DNA of 60,094 nucleotides from Clostridia bacterium (lineage in GTDB: Bacteria > Bacillota > Clostridia > TANB77 > CAG-508): assembly GCA_022797215.1 (NCBI GenBank), contig JAAWKD010000008.1:1-60094 (forward strand). Direction: 5' to 3'. Each line of letters starts with the position of its first letter. Within the stretch, counting starts at the first letter, position 1. Of the stretch, positions 28,930-37,205 are shown piece by piece. The position numbers and the translations under genes are program-made. The notes under the pieces are model-generated. The model saw only the letters and a program-made list of their open reading frames with translations, was not told the origin of the DNA and did not search any database.

Positions 28930-31150
28930 TTATCTAGTCAAAGTCTTTAATTTAAACTCTAATCCCGTATTTCTCTTTTTACTGTCTGCATTTTGTATCA
29001 TAAATTCTATTATATTTGGGTTTCCAATTAAAATTAAAAGTTTCTTAGCTCTTGTCATAGCAGTATATAACAATGTTCTGGTTAGTAACACTGGCGCAGC
29101 TTGTATAATTGGCATAATTACTACATCAAACTCACTACCGTTGTGCTTTATGTACAGTAATACAATAAGCATGTTCAATTTGTTCTAGTTCTTCATAGGC
29201 ATACCATACAATTTTGTCATCATCAAATTTAATTTTTACCCTTTTTTCATTTTCATCAATATTACTAATCGTTCCATATTCTCCATTAAATACACCTTTG
29301 CCCATTTCCAAAGATGGCTCATGCTTTTCCCAATAAATATCATAGTTATTTTTAATTTGCATAATTCTATCGCCTTCTCTAAAAATTGTATCCATCCATT
29401 TTCTTTCTTTTTTATTCTCTGTTGGTGGATTAATAGCTGCTTGTAAATATCTATTTAATTCTTTCGTCCCTAAAGTTCCCTTTTTAGTAGGGCTAATAAC
29501 TTGAATATTATTGAAGAAGTCATAATTTCCATATTTCTGTAATCTCCCATTACTTAAAGAAACTACATTCTCTAATACCTTATCTTGGCTCTTTTCTGAT
29601 AAGAAGAAAAAGTCGTCTAATAACTCCTCATTTTTTTCTCCTGTTAGAAAACTACTTCCTTCATTTACTTTATGACTATTAATGACAATTTTACTTTTGG
29701 CTGCTTGTCTAAAAATTTTATTTAATGTAATAACTGTAATTTGCTCTGAACTAACAATATCTTTTAGCACATTTCCTGGCCCTACTGAGGGAAGCTGGTT
29801 ACTATCCCCTACTAGTACTAGTTTCGTCCCCTTGTAAATGGCTTGTACTAAATAATTCATTAAAAAAATATCTACCATGGATACTTCATCCACAATAATA
29901 ATATCTGCATCTAATGGTGCAACTTCTACATTTTGATCCATAGATTTCATTTGTTCAGCATCCATTTTTCCGATTTCTAGCAACCTATGTAAAGTTTTTG
30001 CTTCCTCCCCTGTTGTTTCTGTCATTCTTTTAGCTGCTCGTCCTGTTGGTGCACATAAAACCACCTTTAGTCCTTCTTTCTTATATAACTCAATAACTGT
30101 TTTAATAATCGTGGTCTTACCAGTACCAGGCCCTCCTGTAATTACACAAACATTATGTTCTTGAATTGCTTGTACTGCTTCCTTTTGCTTTTCTGATAAT
30201 TCTTTTTCTGCATTCTTCTCTATCTTTTTTAGCTTTTTTTCAAAGCCACTAATAGCTTTTGCATTTTTGTATTCATCTAATGCAATTAAGGATTCTGCTA
30301 CATTTTTTTCCGCTACATAATAGTTCATTAAATAAATCCATTCCTGTGTTTCCCTATCTTCAATAACTATTTCTTTTAATGCTTTTAAATTAATTAAGCT
30401 TTCTTCTATTATCTCTTCTGAAACACCTAATAACTCATGTGCAAATTGTATGAGGTTTTGATAAATTACACAACAATGTCCATTGTTATTGGCTACCTTC
30501 AAAGCATATTTTATACCACTTCTCACTCTTTGACTACTTTCTTGGTCTAATCCTAATTTTAGTGCAATTTGATCTATTTGCTTGAAGTCTGCTTTTTGTA
30601 CTAAGTCTACTAATAAATATGGATTTTCCTCAATTAAGTCAATCGTATTTGCTCCTAAACTTTTAAATACTTTTTCTGCACTTTGAGGACCTATTCCATA
30701 TTTTTGTAGATATTCTACAATACGCCAGATTTCCCAATTTTCATTAAAACTTTCTGATGCCTCAATTGCCTTTTCTTTGGTAATTCCCTTAATGCATACT
30801 AACTTTTCAGGTTCAAACCTTAAGATATGAACTACTTCTTTTCCAAACTCTTTAATCATTTTTTGGGCTGTTGCAGGTCCTATTCCTTTCAATTTACCAC
30901 TAGATAAATATCTTTCTAATCCTTCTAAAGACTCTGGCATCGTTTTTTCAAAGGTTTCAATTTTAAATTGCATCCCATACTCAGGATGTTCTACAAAATT
31001 ACCTATTGCTTTGATGGTATCTCCTTTGTTAATAAAAGGAAGATACCCTACTACAGTAGTTTCTTCTTCCTCTGTCTCAAAAGCAGCTATGGTATAACTA
31101 TTTAATTCACTACGATAAATAATCTCTTTGATTTCACCTAATATTTCCAA
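28930..31150 (-). CDS. recD2: RecD2-type SF1B helicase, read through a +1 frameshift at CGG
   Basis: A 5'-3' DNA helicase of the RecD2 family (about 740 residues, normal length). It has an N-terminal OB and HhH region (GKLKGIGPATAQKMI), Walker A GGPGTGKTTI, Walker B IIVDEVSM, and QLPSVGPGNVL. Codon 671 is CGG in CAT-AAA-GCA-CAA-CGG and the next codon is TAG. Skipping the C gives HKAQGSEFDVVIMP, the conserved helicase motif V/VI region, and the frame continues to 28930 with LLYTAMTRAKK. Total length is 3n+1. Triplet reading would remove this motif and kill the helicase. Confidence 0.9.
29138..29140 (-). other. CGG +1 recoding site, recD2
   Basis: Context GCA CAA CGG TAG. A stop codon directly follows CGG in the triplet frame; skipping the C gives CAA GGT AGT GAG (Q-G-S-E), the invariant HKxQGSEF motif. 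Codon 671. Confidence 0.92.
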
Positions 31151-31228
31151 AACATTTCCTCTTTTTCCTTTATGCTCCCTTTATTGTATCTTTCTTTTGG
31201 CATTTTTTCAAGATAGTTAGAGAGAAAT

Positions 31229-31582
31229 TTACTTTACCCCATCTACATTATCTAAAATCTCCTTACACTCTCTCCAATTAGAAAGTTTAATATTATCATA
31301 ATCATCACTCAACTTCTCTAAAATTTCTTTTGTTTCATCTGTTGAGTTTAGATCCACCACAATGACATCTTTTACATTTTCTTCTTTTCCATAAATTAAA
31401 CGAAATAGAAATGAACGAAGAAATCCTTCAATTTTCTTTTCTTGATTTTTGGCAGCCACAATGACATAAATACCATCTGGTTTTAAGTTTGTGTAAGTAT
31501 ATGTATTAATAATGGTTTTCATAATTTCAAATAGACCATATAAAGCTAATACCCATAAAATACCATTCCATAAAACTTCCAT
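31229..31582 (-). CDS. Membrane-anchored glycosyltransferase-2-like stub
   Basis: A 117-residue protein. One hydrophobic helix (about 8-24) precedes a fragment resembling the start of GT-A glycosyltransferases: GIYVIVAAKNQEKKIEGFL and VIVVDLNSTDETKEIL. It lacks the later acceptor-binding part of a full GT2 enzyme, so it is either a truncated or a specialised small protein. It lies upstream of recD2 on the same strand, about 80 bases away. Confidence 0.55.
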   Translation of the reverse strand: MEVLWNGILWVLALYGLFEIMKTIINTYTYTNLKPDGIYVIVAAKNQEKKIEGFLRSFLFRLIYGKEENVKDVIVVDLNSTDETKEILEKLSDDYDNIKLSNWRECKEILDNVDGVK

Positions 31583-31640
31583 TTTCTTTACTTCCTTTCC
31601 CTTCTTTGGTATTTTATGCTTTTAGATTTTTTTAGTTACT

Positions 31641-31763
31641 CTAGAAATGTCAAAATAAACTTTAAATATAAGTGCTGTCTGTTGCTTTCTTATGTTTTGT
31701 ATCTAATAGAAAGCAACAGACAGCAAGGACAAACGTTATTAAAATTTATTTTGACATTTCTAG
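31641..31763. repeat. Repeat family R3, copy 2 (first hairpin lost)
   Basis: Perfect 19-bp inverted ends CTAGAAATGTCAAAATAAA. The core is a 17-bp hairpin (TGCTGTCTGTTGCTTTC and its complement), followed by AGGACAAACGTT, matching the R3 core GGTCAAACG. The small first hairpin of the other copies is missing. Its right arm contains the -35 box of the downstream rluA-type gene. Confidence 0.75.
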
Positions 31764-31780
31764 CAAAACTATTGTATACT
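31751..31780 (+). promoter_or_regulatory. Promoter giving a probably leaderless rluA-type mRNA
   Basis: TTGACA (inside the repeat arm), 18-base spacer, TATACT. The -10 box ends 6 bases before the ATG at 31787, so transcription should begin at or next to the start codon. No Shine-Dalgarno sequence is visible. Confidence 0.6.
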
Positions 31781-31786
31781 AGACGC

Positions 31787-32635
31787 ATGAAAGAATTAGT
31801 GGTAAATGATAAATATAACGGTAAAAAATTAAATAGTTTATTATTAGATACTTTTGATGGTTTAAGTCTTAATGTATTATATAAAGCACTTCGCAAAAAA
31901 GATATTCGCATTAATAATGTACGAGTAAGCGAAAACGTTGTTGTACATACAGGAGACCAAATAAAAGTATTTATTTCTGATGATTTATTGGAAACAAGTT
32001 CTCATATTGAAATAGATATCATCTATGAAGACGAACATATTTGTGTTGTAAATAAGTCTGCTGGAATTGAAGTAACTGGTGAAAATTCTCTAACTACTTT
32101 ACTTGAGAAATCATATAATTTTATAAAACCTTGCCATCGTTTAGATAGAAATACGACTGGTCTAATTTTGTTTGCTAAAGATGAAATTTCTTTGAGCATT
32201 TTATTAGATAAATTTAAACATCATGAAATTGAAAAACATTACAAGGCTAGAGTGTTTGGCATTCCTACGAAAAAGCAAGCTACTTTAACAGCTTATTTAT
32301 TTAAAGATGCCAAAAAATCTTTGGTATATATTTCTGATACTCCTAAAAAAGGTTATGAAAAAATCATGACTTCTTTTCAAGTAATTCAGGAAAATAAAAA
32401 AGAAAATACCAGTATATTAGATGTTACTCTACATACTGGTAAAACGCATCAAATTCGTGCTCATTTAGCCCATATTGGTTATCCTATTTTAGGTGATGGC
32501 AAATATGGCAATCATGAGATGAATAAAAAATTCGGATTGAAAATACAACAATTAACAAGCTGTTCTCTTACTTTCCATTTTAAAAATGAGAGTGGAATCT
32601 TAAGTTATTTGAATGAAAAAAGTATCTCTTTATAA
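31787..32635 (+). CDS. RluA-family pseudouridine synthase
   Basis: A 282-residue enzyme. It has an N-terminal S4 RNA-binding domain (about 10-65) and a catalytic domain with HRLDRNTTGLILFAK (catalytic Asp in HRLDR) and the C-terminal block LHTGKTHQIRAHLAHIGYPILGD. It would convert uridine to pseudouridine in rRNA or tRNA; the target cannot be told from sequence. I chose the ATG at 31787 because the frame upstream runs through a repeat element. It is transcribed away from the neighbouring genes and shares a terminator with ftsH. Confidence 0.85.
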   Translation: MKELVVNDKYNGKKLNSLLLDTFDGLSLNVLYKALRKKDIRINNVRVSENVVVHTGDQIKVFISDDLLETSSHIEIDIIYEDEHICVVNKSAGIEVTGENSLTTLLEKSYNFIKPCHRLDRNTTGLILFAKDEISLSILLDKFKHHEIEKHYKARVFGIPTKKQATLTAYLFKDAKKSLVYISDTPKKGYEKIMTSFQVIQENKKENTSILDVTLHTGKTHQIRAHLAHIGYPILGDGKYGNHEMNKKFGLKIQQLTSCSLTFHFKNESGILSYLNEKSISL

Positions 32636-32648
32636 AAGATACTTTTTT
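32616..32648. terminator. Bidirectional terminator between rluA-type gene and ftsH
   Basis: AAAAAAGTATCT/AGATACTTTTTT, a 12-bp stem with A and T tracts on both sides; it overlaps the rluA-type stop codon. ftsH ends 6 bases further on. Confidence 0.85.
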
Positions 32649-32653
32649 ATAAT

Positions 32654-34466
32654 CTATTTAATTAATTCCGCAAACTCTTCACTTGAAATTACTTCTTTTT
32701 CTATTAAAGCCTGAGCTACTTTATCTAATTTTGCCATGTTATTTCTTAAAATTTCTTGTGCTTGTGCGTAGCTATGATCTAGCATAATTTTTACTTCTGC
32801 ACCAATTGCATCACTAAACTTCTCGCCAAATAGCTGTAGTTGATATGGGTCTTTTTCTGTATCAACTGAAATTGGTCCTAAATTATCACTCATTCCATAT
32901 TTGGTAATCATATCTTTGGCAATTTGTGTTGCGACTTCAATATCATTACTTGCCCCTGTTGAAATATCATTTAATGCAACTTTTTCAGCAGCACGTCCAC
33001 CAAGTAGAGCAATTAGTTTTTCTTGCATTTCTGTTTTAGAAATATAGTATTTATCCTCATTTGTTTTATACATTGTGTACCCACCTGCAATACCACGAGG
33101 AATAATAGATACTTCTTTAATATCTTTTTGCGTTTCTAGTGTACTACTTACAATTGCATGTCCTGCTTCATGATAAGCAGTTAGTTTTTTATCTTTGTCT
33201 GAAACCACTCTACTTTGTCTTTCTAGTCCTACAGTTACCTTTTTCACTGCATCTTCTACATCATCTTGTGTAATCGCTTCATGCTTTTTAATCGTAGCAA
33301 TAATGGCTGCTTCATTTAAAATATTAGCAAGTTCTGCACCTGTAAATCCTGCTGTATCTCCTGCAATATCTTTTAAGTTTACCTCTTCTGCAAATTTCTT
33401 TCCTTTTGCATGAATTTTTAAAATTTCCTCTCTACCCTTCATATCAGGAAGTGCAATTGTAATTTGTCTATCAAATCTGCCTGGTCTTAGTAATGCCTTA
33501 TCTAACATTTCTGGTCTATTAGTTGCAGCAAGTACAATAATGGTTTCTTCTGTATCAAATCCATCCATCTCTACTAATAGCTGATTTAAAGTTTGATTAT
33601 TTTCAGATTCCGCACCATTTCCACTAGATCTTCTAGACCCAATTGCATCAATTTCATCAATAAATACAATACATGGAGCAACCTTTTTTGCTTTTTCAAA
33701 TAATTTTCTAACACGAGAAGCACCAAGTCCTGCAAACATTTCAATAAATTCAGAACCACTCATAGAAATAAATGGTACTTTTGCCTCTCCTGCAATGGCT
33801 TTTGCAATCAATGTTTTACCTGTTCCTGGATTTCCACAAAGGAGAACTCCCTTTGGTACTTTTGCTCCCATATCTGTAAATCTCTTTGGCTCTTTTAAGA
33901 AATCTACAATTTCTATCATCTCACTTTTTTCTTCATCTAACCCTGCAACATCATCAAACTTAATTTTAGATTTTGTTGTTTCTGCATCATATACTTTTCC
34001 CTTATCACCTAGTCCTTGCATTTTAAATAAAATAATGACTAAGCCTATCAATATTAATGTTGGTAATAGTGAGAATAGAGTTTGCATTACCCCAATTAGT
34101 GGATTTTGCTTTTTTTGTACTAATTCAATCTCATTTCCTTTTAAAGTCTTTTCTTGAATTAATTCAATAAAAGCTTGTGTATTTGGCACAATTGTCTTTT
34201 TCTCTTTGCCTTCTTCTTCCCCTCTTATTTTTACCTTAACAGAAGTACTACCTACTGTCATTTCAACTTTTTCTACTTCACCTGCATCTACTTTTTTGAT
34301 TAATTCTGTATATGCTAATTCATCATCTTTTTCCTTTTGATTATTAGTTGTTAAAAACCAAGCTGATACTCCTACAAGTATGATTAATAACACTAGAATA
34401 GCAATCCCGAAGATACATTTTTAGCTTCTTATCTTTTTCTTTCTGATTTTGATTTTGCTCACTCAT
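32654..34466 (-). CDS. ftsH: ATP-dependent zinc metalloprotease FtsH, read through a +1 frameshift at CGG
   Basis: A membrane AAA+ protease that degrades misfolded membrane and regulatory proteins. The true start is the ATG at 34466 (AAGGAG 9 bases upstream), giving a Lys/Gln-rich cytoplasmic tail. Codon 20 is CGG; skipping its C turns TAT-CTT-CGG into YLGIAILVLLIILVG, the first membrane helix. Further on are a periplasmic domain, a second helix, Walker A GNPGTGKT, CIVFIDEIDAIG, the zinc motif HEAGH and SNDIEVATQIA. Length 3n+1, about 603 residues. Without the shift, the helix is lost after 20 codons; the GTG at 34393 would be the only rescue start, without RBS and inside the helix. Confidence 0.92.
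34407..34409 (-). other. CGG +1 recoding site, ftsH
   Basis: Context TAT CTT CGG GAT TGC. Skipping the C gives CTT GGG ATT GCT (L-G-I-A) and creates the N-terminal membrane helix. Codon 20. Confidence 0.85.
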
Positions 34467-34522
34467 TTATGCTCTCTCCTTCTTTATATTCTAACATTTT
34501 CCAATTTTATCTCATTTTAAGA

Positions 34523-34631
34523 TTAAATAGTAATTGTTTTCGCAGTTTTGAAAGGTACCGAGTTGAGATACTATTGTAAACTTTCTAACCGCCTCGGGCA
34601 TTTGAAAAACAAGAAAATAATTACTATCTAA
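34523..34631. repeat. Inverted-repeat element family R2, copy 2
   Basis: Ends TTAAATAGTAATTgTTTTC/GAAAAtAATTACTATCTAA. The inside has GAAAGGTACC, CTAACCGCCTCGGGCATTTGA and a small CCGAG/CTCGG pairing. It shares these blocks with copy 1 at 1678-1799, while the terminal stems differ in sequence. Confidence 0.65.
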
Positions 34632-34655
34632 GCATATTAGTTATAAAACTGCAAC

Positions 34656-35735
34656 CTATCTTATATTTGCTTCTGGTTGAGGATGATTTTCGTCTCTAGC
34701 TTTTCGTTTTTCTTCCTTTTTCTCTTCCTGTCTTTTCTTTTCATCTTCTTTACGGATTCTTTCTCTTTCCTCTTCTTCTTTTTTCTCTTGTTCTTTCCTT
34801 GCTAGCTCTTGCTTTACCTTTTCCTGTTCTGAAATAATCCTAGATAATTCTATTTGTTGTTTAATCATATCTGATTTAATCATTAAAATTGCTGCGATAA
34901 TATAAATACAAGTAATTGCTAAATACATAATGTCAAAGTATTTAATAACAAATCCTGTTGATAGATTAATCATCATATATACAAGATTTAAAATAATTGG
35001 TAAAGTTAAGCTATGCACAGCAATATTATATGTGGCACTATATTTTAGTCTTAGTCTTGAGAAAATTCCTGTTATATATCCTAATAGAGAATATAACAAA
35101 GCATCTACTAATACGGTTGAAAAATAGATGATAAATAAGTAAATTAGCATAGTTGCAAAAAATGCAATATATAAAGACCATATCATAGTTCCTGATAGCA
35201 TATTTACCACATCTTGCTTGTCCAACTTTACAATATGATACCTTTGTGAAATATCTTGATAGGAAATGTTAGTAGATATACTTGCCATTCCTGTTTTGAA
35301 AATCATCTTATCTTTTAAAACAATAATACCATTATTATAACCTTTTACTGCTTCCTCATATTTTGTTACTTGTTCTTCTGTTAAATCTCCTGTATCAATA
35401 ACCACTTTCCCATTTAACATTTCAGTTTCTTCTACCACAATTGCTTGCTTATTTTCATCTTTTAGTTTTACTCTTAAGATATTATCTTCAAAATGAACTT
35501 CTTCTACTTCATTTTCAATATATTGTTTAGCACTATTTACAACTGTACTAAAACGATAAGTAACAACAAGTGAAATCAGGAAAACAAAAATTAACATTAA
35601 TTTTGCTAAATATCCTATAGATTTTCCTACCCTTTGTGTGGCTAATTTTTGATATTCTTCTAATCCAAAGATACTAATTTTTATTTTCTTCCAAAATGAG
35701 ATTTTGTTTTCCTCTTCCACTTCTCTTGTTTCCAC
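34656..35735 (-). CDS. DUF1189 family membrane protein with charged tail
   Basis: A 359-residue protein. It has a cytoplasmic N-terminus (KISIFGLEEYQKLATQRVGKS), one helix, an extracytoplasmic domain of about 120 residues (about 60-180), then four or five helices (to about 290) and a coiled, strongly charged tail (RKEQEKKEEEERERIRKE). It matches DUF1189, a membrane family of Firmicutes of unknown role. The start is a GTG, 5 bases after the cysS stop, so the two are translationally coupled. Confidence 0.75.
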   Translation of the reverse strand: METREVEEENKISFWKKIKISIFGLEEYQKLATQRVGKSIGYLAKLMLIFVFLISLVVTYRFSTVVNSAKQYIENEVEEVHFEDNILRVKLKDENKQAIVVEETEMLNGKVVIDTGDLTEEQVTKYEEAVKGYNNGIIVLKDKMIFKTGMASISTNISYQDISQRYHIVKLDKQDVVNMLSGTMIWSLYIAFFATMLIYLFIIYFSTVLVDALLYSLLGYITGIFSRLRLKYSATYNIAVHSLTLPIILNLVYMMINLSTGFVIKYFDIMYLAITCIYIIAAILMIKSDMIKQQIELSRIISEQEKVKQELARKEQEKKEEEERERIRKEDEKKRQEEKKEEKRKARDENHPQPEANIR

Positions 35736-35739
35736 CTTT

Positions 35740-37140
35740 CTATATCTTTTCTACTGTCATCCCTTCTTTGGTGTCTTTCACGCTATATCCTTTTTCTTTT
35801 AATTCATCGCGTATTTGGTCTGACATTGCCCAATCTTTATTTTCTCTTGCTTGTTTTCTTTTTTCTAATAATTCTGCTATTTCTTTTGGGAAATCAACCT
35901 TTTTTGCCTGTTCTAAATATTGTTTGCTATTTGTTAAATCTAATCCTAAAACATTATCAAATTTTGCTAAAAGTTTCGCATATTGTTTTGATTTTTCTTG
36001 ATTTCTAATAATTTCCCAAACCAATCCCATTGCAGCTGGCATATTTAAGTCATCATTTATTGTTGCCAAAAACTTGTCTTCATATTCCTTTATTTTTTCA
36101 TTTGAAATGTCAGTCGTTCCTTCTTGATGTTTTAAAAATCCTTCTCTTAAACGATTTAATGCTTTTTGTGTTGATAATGCTGTATCAAATGTAAAATTTA
36201 ATTTTGTGCGATAATGTGCTGTAAAACAAAATAATTTATACGCTAATGGCTCAATTCCTTTTTCTTGTAATTGGTCTAAAGTATAAGTATTTCCTAATGA
36301 TTTAGACATTTTGCCACCATCTACTTGCAAAAATTCTACATGCATCCAGAATTTGGCTGGAACTTTCCCCGTTAATCCTTTACTTTGTGCAATTTCATTT
36401 TCATGGTGTGTTGGAATATGGTCAATTCCTCCTGTATGAATATCAAACTCATCTCCTAAGTATTTTCTTCCCATAGCACTGCATTCAATATGCCATCCTG
36501 GGTAAGATAATCCCCAAGGACTTTCCCATTTCATAATATGCGTTTCTGGTGCTTTAATCCATAAAGCAAAGTCATATGGATTTCTTTTTTCTTCATCTAC
36601 ATCTACTCTTGCCCCTGCAATTTGCTCATCAATATTTCGATTAGATAATACTGGATATTGGTCTAATTTCGAAATATCAAAATAGATTCCTCTACTTGTT
36701 TCATAAGCATATTCATTTTTGACTAGTCCTTGTACAAACTCTAACATTTCTGTAATATGTTCTGTCGCTTTGGCAATTGTCTCTGGCTTTTGTATCTGAA
36801 GTCTTTCCATATCTCTAAAGAAAATTTCTGTATAATATTTTGCAATTTCATATGGATTTTTATTTTCTTTTCTGGCTGCTTTTTCCATTTTATCTTCGCC
36901 TTCGTCTGCATCTGATTCTAGATGTCCTACATCAGTTATATTCATAACATGGTTAAGTTCATATCCATTATATTGTAACACTCTTCTTAAAGTATCCATA
37001 AATACATAAGCTCTAAAATTTCCAATATGAGCATAACTATACACAGTAGGTCCACATGAATAAATACGGACTTTATTTCCCTCTAAAGGTTTAAATTCTC
37101 CTTTTTCTCTTGTTAGAGTATTGTAAAATTGAACTGACAT
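35740..37140 (-). CDS. cysS: Cysteinyl-tRNA synthetase
   Basis: A 467-residue class I synthetase that charges tRNA-Cys. It has the zinc Cys and HIGH-like motif CGPTVYSYAHIGNFRAY, NITDVGH, the second zinc region WHIECSAM, and KMSKSLGN. I chose the ATG at 37140, which has AGGAG upstream and gives the standard start MSVQFYNTLTREK; the frame is open 15 codons further up without RBS. Confidence 0.96.
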   Translation of the reverse strand: MSVQFYNTLTREKGEFKPLEGNKVRIYSCGPTVYSYAHIGNFRAYVFMDTLRRVLQYNGYELNHVMNITDVGHLESDADEGEDKMEKAARKENKNPYEIAKYYTEIFFRDMERLQIQKPETIAKATEHITEMLEFVQGLVKNEYAYETSRGIYFDISKLDQYPVLSNRNIDEQIAGARVDVDEEKRNPYDFALWIKAPETHIMKWESPWGLSYPGWHIECSAMGRKYLGDEFDIHTGGIDHIPTHHENEIAQSKGLTGKVPAKFWMHVEFLQVDGGKMSKSLGNTYTLDQLQEKGIEPLAYKLFCFTAHYRTKLNFTFDTALSTQKALNRLREGFLKHQEGTTDISNEKIKEYEDKFLATINDDLNMPAAMGLVWEIIRNQEKSKQYAKLLAKFDNVLGLDLTNSKQYLEQAKKVDFPKEIAELLEKRKQARENKDWAMSDQIRDELKEKGYSVKDTKEGMTVEKI

Positions 37141-37205
37141 AAGCACCTTCTCCTTTATTTTCATTTCAAGAAATTTCACTTCCATCTTGCAATTATAAAA
37201 ACTGC

